A stretch of DNA of 64,000 nt, taken from assembly GCF_002575655.3 (NCBI RefSeq), contig NC_053040.3, positions 364,558,267 through 364,622,266 on the forward strand, given 5' to 3'. Numbering within the stretch: the first letter of the stretch is position 1; the number at the start of each line of letters is the position of its first letter. This stretch comes from Aegilops tauschii subsp. strangulata (taxonomy: Eukaryota; Streptophyta; Magnoliopsida; Poales; Poaceae). The notes beneath the pieces were generated by a model, which had not been told where the DNA came from, ran no database searches, and saw only the letters and a program-made list of their open reading frames with translations. Both the position numbers and the translations under genes were made by a program. Shown piece by piece: positions 45,868 through 56,264 of the stretch.

Positions 45868-46660
45868 CTATGCTCTTATACGCTGTGACTCAGCCTCCAA
45901 CGAAACCTGCTCTGTCGCCATCCTGGCAATTTTTGCATTAAGATCCTCTTGGGCCTTGGCCACCTCGTCTCGCACCTTTGCAACCTCTGCATTATGTTGT
46001 GCTTGATTCGTCGGAGTTACCTCTGCAGCTAACAGAGCTGCCAAAGCATCCAAGAGCTCAGACAAGACTTGAGCCGGCGGCCGTACTGAGCCGCTCACCC
46101 CAGCTGTCGTAGCAGCAGTTGAACCGAATGTCATAGCCGCGGTCGTCGACGAATTTAGCATTGGCTGCGTACCAGCCATAAAATTAACAGCCCTGCTTGG
46201 CGGCTCGTAGGGATCCGAAATACTATCACCATTGAAATAGCCCCCAAGCCTGCCATCTTGAAGCTGATAGATTGACTCGATTTCTCCAGTCGAGTACTCA
46301 TCACCTGAATAGATGGTCCTCTCTCCACCAAATGCAGAACCTTCCTCAAGATCCGCCCCATGAACAAAGCCCACAAAGGCGTGCTTCTAGCCGGGTTGAC
46401 CCATGGCGGGTCGCGCGCGTTGAGCCGTCTCGATGATGTTGGTGCACGCATCTGGCTCGGGCTCTTATTCGCCAATTTTGCCGATGAAGACGTGAATTCC
46501 GCCAAAGGGGACCCGGTACCCGTACTCTATTGAGTTGGCCTCGGGGCCCCAACCAGCATCGTCGATGTAGATCTTGCCGCAACGACTCTTGGTCATCCGG
46601 CCTACGGCGTACCCCTTGATCCCTGAGAAATTGCCTTTCAAGAACTTGAAACCACCGTGC
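45868..46660 (-). pseudogene. Minus-strand Gypsy gag N-terminal region
   Basis: On the minus strand one frame runs from the LTR edge through an N-terminal block (GGFKFLKGNFSG, YGYRVPFGGIHVF) and an alanine-rich, coiled-coil-like segment (AAEVTPTNQAQHNAEVAKVR). In-frame stops lie at 46465, near 46388 and at 45868. It is homologous to the leader/gag region of Tat-type elements. It is the same frame as the integrase remnant below it. Confidence 0.7.
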
Positions 46661-46661
46661 T

Positions 46662-46683
46662 CTAGCTCCACGGTGGGCACCAA
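46662..46683 (-). promoter_or_regulatory. Primer binding site-like sequence of minus-strand Gypsy
   Basis: On the minus strand TTGGTGCCCACCGTGGAGC follows the LTR end (CCACGACA). It resembles the TGGCGCCCACCGTGGGGC-type primer sites seen in Tat-lineage elements. Confidence 0.6.
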
Positions 46684-46684
46684 C

Positions 46685-47212
46685 TGTCGTGGACTTAACA
46701 CGGCAGATGCCCTTGTGAAAGGACTTAGGTGTGGAGCCATCGCAACGTAGGTTAGCTCAAAAGGGTTGAACGGGACAAAGGACACGAGGTTTACCCAGGT
46801 TCGGCCCCTCTCAACGAGGTAAAAGCCTACTCCTGCTCTTGTTTCGTATTGCTTGGGTATCGATTACAAGGGAGCGATTACGCTTGACCTAGCTATCGAC
46901 TAGTTGTTTCTTAAGTTAACTCGCCGCCGGGTCTCACCTTTATATACAGGTCGAGGCCCCAGGGCTTACAAGAGTCCGAGCCGGATCACACAACGTGACC
47001 GGCTTGGTTTCTAAGCCGCCTTGCCTTACTAGGCAAGTCATCATCGCGCGGCGCATACTTCCGGGTCTTGGTCCATCACCAAACCTGCCTCTTAAGCCGC
47101 CACCTTCCTGCTTCATCTTTTGGGCCCTCTTGGGCCTTCTTCATATTAAGTCAATAACGGTGTAACTCGGCCCCTCCTGGGCGGGCCACACCTCAGGGTT
47201 ATATCCCCAACG
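46685..47212 (-). repeat. 5' LTR of minus-strand Gypsy (528 bp)
   Basis: Read on the minus strand it begins YGTTGGGGATATAACC and ends CCACGACA. The first base appears mutated (C instead of T at 47212). The TATA box TATATAAA lies at 46939-46946 on the minus strand. Its ends pair with those of the 44256-44778 LTR. Confidence 0.8.
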
Positions 47213-47381
47213 TAAAGGAATGGAGGAAGTATTATATTATTAACATACATAAGGAAAACAAGCATCGACAACAAGAAAGAGGCAAGGTGATGTTAGGATT
47301 TGGTACCTATGCTCACGCTAACAAAACGCTTTATTTCATACTCACATTTATGTGACCTATGGATTGAAACTGTAGTTAGGC
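47213..47381. other. Flank between Gypsy LTR and SINE
   Basis: AT-rich sequence with no ORF or repeat that I recognise. Confidence 0.5.
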
Positions 47382-47693
47382 TTTTTTCAACTTGGTACAA
47401 ACGCAAACGCTCATACATACTCACATAAACTCACTGCTATGAATGCATCCACACACTCTCAACTTCTATGAATACCTCCGAGATATTGAGCCAACACGTC
47501 ATCTTGAGATTGACAAAGTCGCCACGCACACCTTCGTAGTCGACGGAAACGTCTTTCTCACTGAACGCACATCGTGAGAAGATCTGAAATTAATTCAGAA
47601 AATGTGAGCACCGGTGTCTAAGTCTACGGCTTGAACTCCGTTAGGCTAGGAATACCACTCCCCTCCTTACCATCCAACCACAAGTTGGTTCGC
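47382..47693 (-). mobile_element. tRNA-derived SINE (Au-like), minus strand
   Basis: On the minus strand it opens GCGAACCAACTTGTGGTTGG and contains an A-box-like TTGTGGTTGGATGG (47669-47683) and a B-box-like GGAGTTCAAGCC (about 47628-47639), spaced as in RNA polymerase III promoters. A tRNA-unrelated body of about 230 bp and a short A/T-rich tail follow. The wording matches my memory of the Au family of wheat SINEs. The family name is from memory; the pol III boxes are seen directly. Confidence 0.65.
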
Positions 47694-47866
47694 CTGCATT
47701 TAGGCTTCCTCCTTTTTGCTTCGTCATTAAAAGGACGAATAGTTTACATGTCATGTTTCTTTTTTTATTTAATTTCAGTTTTAATTCTACTACTACTAAC
47801 ATTAATGATATTTTAATTATCAATTAGATCAATAAATCTTATCCATCTATCTATTAATACACCATG

Positions 47867-48077
47867 CTCCCTAATTTTTAAGGTCCCATAGTCGATTGAG
47901 GTCTTCAATTTAAAATTGGGTCACCCAATTTCGAGCGGATCAACAATATTTTTTCTTTCAATTCTTTATACTCCCTAATTTTTAAAACCTCACAGGCAGT
48001 TGAGGTCTCCGATTTAGAATTGGGTCACCCGATTTTGACAGAATCATCATTTTTTTCCTTTCAATTCTTTATGCTTC
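47867..48077. repeat. About 104-bp tandem repeat with CTCCCTAATTTTTA start
   Basis: Two copies start at 47867 and 47971, and a third partial start (CTTCCTAATC) is at 48074. Each holds a module of the form GATTGAGGTCTTCAATTTAA...GGGTCACCC...TTTGA. The same module recurs inside the 464-bp repeat that follows. Confidence 0.8.
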
Positions 48078-48084
48078 CTAATCT

Positions 48085-49011
48085 AGTATACATAAGAAGT
48101 TGATCCCCACTATCCTATTTATCTCAACATGCACATATGCCACCTCACCACACATACCATCACATCAAATAATTTTCCATGTTTCTTAATTGCATGTTCA
48201 CCCAACTAGCATACTTAATGCACATGCAGTCGTGCATGCATGGAAAAATGTCTACCTCAATACACAAGCATGCATAAAAAAAGTACACTACACAATAATC
48301 ACATGATATTATTAATTCAATTTTTATGCTCAATACAACCAATCTTATTAGAATATATTGCAACCAGTTCCCGCCGCAACGCGTGGGGTATCATCTATCT
48401 TTTAAAGCCTCATAGTTGATTGAGGTCTTCAATTTAGGATTGGGTTACCCGATTTTAACTGGGTCAACAATATATTCAATTTTAAATTTGGTTCACAATT
48501 TTCACCGGATCAACAATATCAATCCCGCGCACCCTCTCACCACCCAGAAGTATACATAAGAAGTTGATCCCCACTATCCTGTTTATCTCAACATGCACAT
48601 ACACCACCTCACCACACATGCCATCTCATCAATTATTGATCTTCTTAATTGCATGTCCACCCAACTAGCATACGTAATGCACATGCAATCGTGCATGCAT
48701 GAAAAAATGTCTACCTCAATACACAACCATGCATGAAAAAAAAATTACACTATACAATAATCACATGATATTATTAATCCAATATATATGCTCCATACAA
48801 CCAATCCCATTAGAATATATTGCAACCAGTTCCCGCCGCAACGCGCGGGGCATCATCTATTTTTTAAAGCCTCATAGTCAATTGAGATCTCCAATTTAGA
48901 ATTGGGTCACCTGATTTTAACTGGGTCAACAATATATTCAATATTAAATTTGGTTCACAATTTTGACCGGGTCAATAATATCAATCTCGTGCACCCTCTC
49001 ACCACCTGGAA
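48085..49011. repeat. 464-bp tandem duplication
   Basis: Copy 1 is 48085-48548 and copy 2 is 48549-49011, with perhaps 90% identity by eye. Both start AGTATACATAAGAAGTTGAT and end near CACCCTCTCACCACC. Each contains a CCCGCCGCAACGCGYGGGG hairpin-like block (48368-48396 and 48831-48856) and the GATTGAG...GGGT module. No coding potential is seen. Confidence 0.92.
48368..48396 (+). other. Helitron-like 3' hairpin motif (second copy at 48831-48856)
   Basis: CCCGCCGCAACGCGYGGGGYATCATCT resembles the short GC-rich hairpin (CCCG...CGCAACGC...CGGG) near the 3' ends of grass Helitrons. The 5-bp stem in the second copy is CCCGC/GCGGG. A canonical CTRR terminus is not seen right after it, so this is only suggestive. 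Confidence 0.35.
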
Positions 49012-49204
49012 AAACGAAAGCCAATATGTGATATTGTAGCACCAATATAATACATGCAGTCAATGACACGTAATTTTTTTCCCACATAAGTATGGATTGA
49101 TTATCAGATAACACATAATCATACTGTGAAAGGCCCACCAAAAACCATATTATAAATAAAAAGAAAACACACTTCATCATCTCACCTACTTGCCAAACCA
49201 AATA

Positions 49205-49457
49205 CTCCGCCAGTTTCAAAATATAAGGTATATTGATTTGGAAAGTCAAATTTATTTAATTTTGACCAAGTTTAGAGCCAAAAACATCGTCATCCACAAT
49301 ACTAAATAAACAAAATATGAAAATTCATTTCATGATGAATCTAATGATACCGATTTGATGTTGTGGATACTGATATATTTTTCTATAAATTTAGTCAAAA
49401 TTAAAGAGGTTTGACTTTTCAGAAAACTAATACACCTTATTTTTTGAAAAGGGGTGG
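49205..49457. mobile_element. Stowaway-type MITE (253 bp)
   Basis: TA dinucleotides at 49203-49204 and 49458-49459 flank inverted ends: CTCCGCCAGTTTCAAAATAT on the left against the complement of TTATTTTTTGAAAAGGGGTGG on the right. The inner parts also pair (AAGTCAAATT with GACTTTTC). There is no ORF. It fits a non-autonomous Tc1/mariner MITE. Confidence 0.8.
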
Positions 49458-49533
49458 TACAAAAAAATATGAAAACCAAATAACATCAACAACGGCACAA
49501 AGCACCCAACCCTTTTAGTAAATTCACTAAGCT

Positions 49534-49713
49534 CCCTAGGCATTGGAGCTCCCTCAATCGATTGAGGTAAGCAATTGTGTAGTAGCCCGATTTTGACTAG
49601 TAGGGCGTTGCTATCTAACACTTCCCTAGGCATTGGAGCTCCCTCACTCGATTGAGGCTAGCAATTGCGTGGTAGCCTGATTTTGACTGGTAGTGCGCTG
49701 CTATCTAAACACT
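49534..49713. repeat. 90-bp tandem duplication
   Basis: Copies start at 49534 and 49624, each beginning CCCTAGGCATTGGAGCTCCC, and differ at about ten sites. Each contains the near-palindrome CAATCGATTGAGG (CACTCGATTGAGG in copy 2). A degenerate third start (CAGGGCATTAG) follows at about 49718. Confidence 0.88.
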
Positions 49714-52083
49714 TCACAGGGCATTAGATTCTCGGTAGTCCTTGCTTCCTTCTCAGACGATCTCATACGTTCATTTTCTTGCAGGAGGAGGGCTAAAACC
49801 CGTCGCCCACAGTCGAAGACCCATGTGACAATTCTTTTAATTATATTCCGAAGAATCACTGTCTGGAGAAATTATGGGAAGTATGGTTCCCAGTTGACCG
49901 GGAAATTATGGGAACTATGAGAAACATGAACTCATGCTAATTTGAAATCACATTGTATGGTTTGTGATATGTTTGTAGGATTCTTTAGGTGGCTTCATAC
50001 ATTGGATTGCAGGTCTCATCACGGTGTACATGACTCCCTTTGTGGTGTTCATCTTGACCCATCTGATCTGGAAGACTGAAATTGCTTGGATATTTTGAGC
50101 AAAATGTTGAACTGGGAAATTCAGTGTCCCTCACATCGATTGATGACTTTATTCCAACATCAACGTTAGTTGAGGAGGAAAGAATTTTACAGTATTTGTC
50201 CTTAAAAACTCTATGGTACATGATTCTTAATGGTTCCTTATGTTGACAAATGTTTATATGTTTAGTCATTGCATACGTCGTAGGTTCTTCACAAAGTATG
50301 CAGAGCATACTATGTACTCCATGTGCTAGGATATATTTTTTGTACATAGAATAGTTTTGTTGCATTCTTTTTCCTGTCAATAAATAACAATGTACAAAGT
50401 GCATGAAAATTATTTATTTTCTCCAATTTATCTTGTTGCATCTTTTGTTATGTATGAAATAAATTTTGGTATGTGGCACTAGACTGACATTGTTTCTTAG
50501 ATATACTAACTTATTGGTATATTGTGGATTGTATTTTCATTCATTGTCTATTAAGTGGCAAGATGGCATTATTAGCAAATATAATGAGAAAAGAGTTCAT
50601 GCACAATGACAATAATAAAATAGTGCAACAAAGCGTGTGTTTTTTTCCTTCTAATACATATGTAAGTGCCATGTCTTTTTTCAGGAAGTTTGTCCGTTTT
50701 ACTAAGTGAAAACATCTATGGTGCCACCTACTTGTTGTCTTCTCATGTGTTTGTTTCTTCAAACTTATAATTTTTAATTTGTAGTCTTTAAGTGGATTCA
50801 AAATCCACACTGACTTTAAGGACTACCATTAATGAATTTATTTCAATATCTTAAGTCAAATCCCCAATATTTCTAAAAACTCGTTCATCTGTTTTTCAAC
50901 CTTCACGCTGCCTTTGGACATTTTTGTCCAGTATTACTGCTACATGCAGAATAATATTGAGGGGAAGTGTGCTTCTCCATGTTCCCATATTGCTTCCATC
51001 ATATTTGGCAAAAATTACCCATATGAGTGGGGCTCAAGGGGCCCATGTTGGATCTATCGACTTCCAAAATCTTGCTACCCTTTGTTTCCCTGAAACAAGC
51101 TACATGACTACAATAAACGGAGGTCTCTGTGACGGATTGAGGCATGAGACCAAACGGTGGGCAAGTGGCAATCGACCAAGACTACTACAAATAGGCGTCC
51201 ACCCAACAAAGAGAGAGACATAATATTAAGCTTCGCCAAGATCTTCGAAAATCCTAGCTTCAGGCGATTAGCACAATCAATAGATTCATCTAGACACCCT
51301 GTCTAGATCATCCACCCCTAACTCGACAAGTTACTTCCAACTCCCCGAGCGCATCTTGTACAAACCTAAGGTTCCATCTTTCACAGAGTATTAATTCTCC
51401 CCATCATCCCTTTGTCAAACCTTCCATCTTCCACCGATGGATTTTCATTCTCTTCTGGTTTTCATCAAACCAATCTTCCGTAACCCCCAAAACCAGATAT
51501 AAAAAAACCCAAAACCAGATTAAACTATGGTATAGCAATAAATTCATGGTCCGCAAATAACGTTTTCTTATGGTAAACCTGGTACCGGTTAGACATCTTT
51601 GGCAAGCCAATAAATATCAATAAATTCACGACCCAGAAGCTAATACATATCGATCAATCTCTTGTAGTATTTGGTAACCCAATAAAGCAGATTAATCATT
51701 GGCACATACCTTTTTTTAGAAACATACCTAGTTTAAGAAACAGTTGCAAAATTTGTACTTCATGGTAACCAAAACATAATCTTATTTTGTCTATTTGCTT
51801 TGCATCAAGATTTATCCCGTACAGTCCTTTTATTGTGTTAAAAATATTTGATCCCCATGGTAACGCACAGGCACATATCTAGTTAGTTTTAAGGAAAATG
51901 GTAGATAAATCACGACTAGGTGCAAAATATGTGTTCTCCGTTACAACGCACATGTAAAAATTTATATACAAGAACTTAGATTATGCGTATAATTAATTAT
52001 TCGCCGAGCAACAAGGACTCGAGGATCTTCCTTTGTGTGATTTAGGTGTTTCACGAAATTTGTAGAGCACGAAACAGGCACGA
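49714..52083. other. Unassigned intergenic DNA
   Basis: AT-rich sequence with only short shadow ORFs. I see no domain, no terminal repeat pair and no RNA gene. ATCCCCATGGTAACGCACAGGCAC...CTAGT at 51851-51883 resembles a degenerate Helitron 3' end, but no matching 5' end is recognised. Confidence 0.5.
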
Positions 52084-53167
52084 TCAGGTGGCGCTGGCGA
52101 TGGAGATGGTGGCGTTCAAATAAGCAATGCACTCGGTTGGCAGGTTGAGGAAGGTGTTCATGAATACGTCATCGATGGGGTCGAGGACGGCCACCCCGAC
52201 CAGCTTGCATCTCCCTCCACCGTCCAATCTTTCGCCAGTTCCACGTCTTATGGCTCCACTGGACTCCTCAGACGTCAGTGTTGTGTCGACAAACAACGGC
52301 GGAGCTTGGTAGATGCTCCCAACCGAGAAACAGAACCTCGACCTGAACTTCAGCTCGACCTGAAACGTGCGTACGCATGGATAGTTCATGATCATTTTCT
52401 GTGACCATTTAAATTCCAAGCAGGAACTTGTTCTAAATAAATACCCTGATCACAGGCAAGACTACCAAATCTCTCGGTCGTCGCTCCAGAAAAAGTAATC
52501 TCTTATCTGGGCTGATAAGTGGTAACAACACGTGGACGCAGGACGGCAGGATGCAGAGAGGAGGTAGTGCAAAGCTTACCTGGCCAGTCGTCCGATCGAT
52601 GCTCCCGCGCAGAGCCTCGGGCAAGATGTCGATCTTGAGGAACGGCGGCAGCGGCAGTCCTAGGAACCTAGTGGTGGCGCCGGACATCGCCGGGATGTAC
52701 AGGCTCGACACGTCAAAATCGACGAGCACCGTGCCATCCGCCTCCGCCGTGCCGCTCGCGCCACGCCCGGCGCCCACCCCGCGGCCGCCCTGTGCATTGT
52801 AAGCGAAGTCCGGGTACCGGGAGATGCCGAGCCGGCAGCCGTCGCGCGTCAGGAACTCGACGCTGATCGTGTCGGCATCGGGCCGAGCCCGCGGCGCCGC
52901 GACGGTGGGCGCAGGTTGCTGCTCGCCTTGGCCGGTGGATGCTGCCGAGACCGCGTGCTTGTCGCTGCGTCGCGAATGTAAAGGTCTCGGCCGTGAGCCG
53001 GAGGCGCATGGTTTCCTGGGATTGGCGAGTTTTTGCAGGGCTGGGCCTGGGAGGCTCCACGAGGAGGTGTTGATACCGCCCAGCCTTGCCATTTGGAGTC
53101 CGCGCCGCTGCAACGACGAAGAAGAGGGACCAGGTGCGGCTTGCAGTTGTGGCTGTGCGATGGACAT
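52084..53167 (-). CDS. Two-exon nuclear gene, plastid-targeted-like protein of unknown function (287 aa)
   Basis: Exon 1 is 53167-52580 (196 codons) and exon 2 is 52359-52084 (91 codons plus stop), separated by a 220-bp intron with GT-AG ends and phase 0. The ATG at 53167 is the first in frame. Residues 1 to about 90 are rich in Ser, Arg, Pro and Ala with few acidic residues, like a chloroplast transit peptide. The body has an ordered look: DTISVEFLTRDGCRLGISRYP, a Gly-rich linker, VLVDFDVSSLYIPAM, then after the splice VELKFRSRF, a variable loop, and a hydrophobic C-terminus (VGVAVLDPIDDVFMNTFLNL). I do not recognise the family. Coding GC is much higher than its AT-rich surroundings, as is usual for grass genes. 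It is the only likely host gene here. Confidence 0.78.
52360..52579 (-). other. Intron of the host gene
   Basis: On the minus strand the donor is CCAG|GTAAGC and the acceptor TTTCAG|GTCGAG. Removing the intron joins Gln196 to Val197 in frame. Confidence 0.78.
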
Positions 53168-53184
53168 CGGAAACCTTATCTCTT

Positions 53185-54070
53185 AGGCTCTGTTTGGATG
53201 CAAAGTATATGTAAAACTGTAGTATTCGAAATCCACAGTTTCTAAACCTCTGGCTGTAACATCACAGTTTGTGAGAACCATTGTATTTTACAGTGTTTGC
53301 AAAACCATGAGACGTTTGGCACATGCATTATTTACCAGAGTATTTCGGTTAGACATACTATTTGTTCTTTTGGAGAAAGAAGGTAGTAAAATCATCATAG
53401 AAATGTATATATATTTTACTCCCTCCGTTTCTTTATATAATATGTATTATTACTATTTTCATAATAAAATTTTATAATATAAGGTGCATTTCTTGTAATT
53501 TGTTTTCCAGCCCTTCAGAAAAAACGGAAGTCTCCCCCTTCTGATTGCTCGTATCTCTCCTTCTAGAAAAAAAGGGCGATATATTTTTCTCGATTGCATG
53601 TATCTCTTTCTTTTCTAAGCTAATTGATTACCTGTCGCTAACTAACGAATTGGCTAAGGATAATTTCGTCCTAAAATTCTCTACAATTTCATGCCTTGAT
53701 CGCCATGATGAAAAATTACACCTTACATAAAGAAACGAAGGGAGTATATAACAGCTAGATTTGTGTGTCACATTGGCTAGGCTAAATTGGATATTGGTAT
53801 CGTACAGAATCGCGTGAGTTTGCTGCTAGCCGCTGATACAACAAAATTTGTGCACATATTATACACTAATAAGTATGATGTAGATCGGCCAAAATAGATG
53901 AAGAGGGTGAGACCTTTCTCGGTTTTAAAAAAAAACAGGTCAGGAGTTTTTCTTTTAATACTTCAAAAAAACTAAAATTTTGGTAAAACCACAATTTACA
54001 AGACTATGATTTTTTTTTACCCAAACACGTCAAAGTATTTTAAACTAAAGTTTTTCTAGAAACCATAGTA
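53185..54070. mobile_element. DNA-transposon-like remnant with nested MITE
   Basis: It begins GGCTCTGTTTGGATGCAAAG just upstream of the host gene. Near its other end it has ACCCAAACACGTCAAAGTAT, roughly the inverted wording (TTTGG / CCAAA) of hAT- or Harbinger-type cereal elements. Matching ends and a target duplication are not clear, so class and borders are uncertain. A Stowaway MITE sits inside it. Confidence 0.4.
53419..53744. mobile_element. Stowaway-type MITE (326 bp)
   Basis: The inverted ends CTCCCTCCGTTTCTTTATAT and, on the right, TTACATAAAGAAACGAAGGGAG are flanked by TA at 53417-53418 and 53745-53746. It has no ORF. It lies about 250 bp upstream of the host gene start, within possible promoter range. 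Confidence 0.9.
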
Positions 54071-54110
54071 CTCCATCTGTTCTTTTATGTAATGTTATTT
54101 TTTTTACACG

Positions 54111-55375
54111 ATGATCAAAACATGGAATTATAGAGAACTTAGTTCAGAATTACTTTTAGCTAATTCGTTTGTTAGAGGTTACAGGCTCCAAGCTGTTGTA
54201 CATGGTACAACTATAAATAAAAATAGAGTAGGCATCTTGATCAACAAGAGCCTCAAGTATGAAGTGGTAGACGTCAAGAGGCAAGGGGACCGAATTATCC
54301 TGGTCAAGTTGGCCACTGGGGACTTAGTTCTGAATGTTATCAACACATATGCCCCGCAAGTAGGCAACAAAAAGAGCACCTAGAGGGAATTCTAGGAGGG
54401 TGTGGAGGACATGGCTAGGAGTATACGTATTGACGAGAAGCTCTTTGTAGGAGGAGACCTTAATGACCACGTGGACATGGGTACATTGAACACAGGTTTT
54501 GAGGGGTGCATGGAGGCTTTGGATATGGCAGCATGAATCAAGAGGGAGAGGATGTCTTAAGCTTTGCTTTTAACCTACAACATGATCATAGCTAACACCC
54601 TTTTTAGAAACAGAGAATCTCATTTAGTGAATTTTAGTAGTGGACAACACTCTAGCCAGATTCATTTTGTCCTCTGGAGATGAGAAGACAGACATGCTTG
54701 CCTAGATTGTGAGGTGATACCTGGAGAGAGTGTTGTCCCTCAACATAAGCTTATGTTGGTTGAATTTTGCTTTTGGATTCATGTCTAGTAGGATAAGCGC
54801 ACTAAAGTCGCTAGAACGAAGTGGTGGAAGCTCAAGGAGGAGGGAACTCCGGCTTTTAATGCCAGGTTTAAGAAGGGTCCTTGATGGGGAAGGAGGTTAC
54901 ACAAACAATATGTGTGAAGATGACAACTTGCGTTCGGAAGGTAGCTTCAAAGAAGTTTGGGGTGACCAGATAATGTTCAGAAGTCGACTAATGAGGAAAA
55001 AGATTGTTTCACACATGTACACCTGGATAACAGTATAGAGAATGTAGAGAAGTATAAGGTGGCGAAGAAGACTACAAAAGCCAACTGTGAGCAAAGCAAT
55101 GGGTCGGGCGTATGAGGACCTCTACCTGCGATTAAGCACAAAGGAAGGAAAAGGGGGCATCTGTAAGATGGACAAGATCCGAGAGAGGAAGATGAGAGTT
55201 GTCAGCCAAGTCAAATGTATCAAGGACGGATTAGAACAGTTTCTGGTGAAAGGAGGGGAGATCAAACATAGACGGTAAGCTTACTTCGACAAGCTATTCA
55301 ATGAAAAGAATGAGAATTCTACCAATTGAGCTGGGGGGGTTGCCTAAGGAACCAAGGCACTAAAAAGGGACTTGA
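54111..55375 (+). pseudogene. LINE (non-LTR retrotransposon) endonuclease-region fragment
   Basis: The first open part (to 54380) reads NKSLKYEVVDVKRQGDRIIL and VINTYAPQVG, which matches the APE endonuclease region of plant LINEs. Further pieces in other frames are LFVGGDLNDHV near 54450 and, near 55215-55320, CIKDGLEQFLVKGGEIKHR and YFDKLFN, which precede the reverse transcriptase in these elements. The RT domain itself is absent. Several stops and shifts are present. It ends at or before the TIR element at 55381. Confidence 0.75.
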
Positions 55376-56084
55376 TTGTTGATACGTCTCAAATGTAGCT
55401 ATAATTTTTATTGTTCCATGCCATTATATTATCCCCTTTATATACTTTTTAGACTAACTTATATTATTTTTATGGACTAATGCTATTTGTGAGTTGCGTT
55501 GGGTTTTCCCCCGAAGAGGAAGGTTGAAGCAATATAGTAGAGGTAAGTATTTCCCTCAATGAGAATCAAGGTTATCAAACCAATATGAGAATCACAGAAA
55601 CCCCAGCGAACAACATCTGCACACACAAAAGCAAATACTTGCACCCAACACGGGCAAGAGGGTTGTCAATCCCCTTGAACTCGTTACTTGCAAGGATTAA
55701 ATCTTGTATAGATAGATAGATAAAAAAGGAAAGTAAAATAAAAAGCATAAAATTGTAGCAATGTATTTTTGGTTTTATTAATACGATTAAAGTAGACCCA
55801 GGGGTTGTAGTATTCACCAGAGGCTTCTCTCTCGAAACAATAGCAAACGGCGGGTCAACAAATTACTATTGAGCAATTGATAGAAAAGCGCATAGTTATG
55901 ACGTTACTCGTGGCCATGATCACATATATAGGCATCATGTCCGTGATAAGTAGACTGCATGCCTGCATCTACAACTATTACTCCACCAATCGACCGCTAT
56001 CCAGCATGCATCTATGGTATTAAGTTAAAACAGAGTAACGCCTTAAGCAAGATGACATGATGTAGACAAAGTAAACTAAGGCAA

Positions 56085-56093
56085 TATGAATAA
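56085..56093 (+). repeat. 9-bp target site duplication TATGAATAA, left copy
   Basis: It is repeated exactly at 61172-61180. Nine bases is the hallmark duplication length of Mutator-superfamily elements. Confidence 0.93.
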
Positions 56094-56264
56094 GGGTTTT
56101 TTACATCTGTGCCCCTGGTTCCTTAGCTCTACTCATTCATCCCCGTGCTCTTAACTTTTGCTCACTTTTCCCCGCTCCCTTGCCCGAAACCCTCAGAACT
56201 GGTCACAACGGACGTTGCCATCGGGTCAATGGCTTGACCGTTAACTCTGGCGAGTGGGGCCGCG
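56094..56264 (+). repeat. Left terminal inverted repeat of MULE
   Basis: It starts GGGTTTTTTACATCTGTGCC and pairs with the complement of 61000-61171 at roughly 85-90% by eye. Confidence 0.9.

Larger units (their letters stand above)
44779..47212 (-). mobile_element. Minus-strand Tat-type Gypsy, internally deleted, truncated at 44779
   Basis: On the minus strand the order is 5' LTR (47212-46685), primer site, gag N-terminal part, then integrase, ending at 44779 in mid-integrase where the plus-strand Gypsy LTR begins. Protease, reverse transcriptase and RNase H are absent. The rest of its integrase and its 3' LTR are expected before base 1, on the far side of the plus-strand Gypsy. It belongs to the same lineage as the plus-strand element and shares about 20-residue identical integrase blocks with it. 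Confidence 0.82.

Noticed and set aside
48160..49249. Minus-strand ORFs with hydrophobic stretches suggesting membrane proteins
   Set aside because: AT-rich repeat DNA gives such patterns by chance, and the frames are not conserved between the two 464-bp copies.
52713..53245. Plus-strand and alternative-frame ORFs overlapping the host gene
   Set aside because: They are GC-rich shadows of exon 1, without splice logic or protein-like composition.
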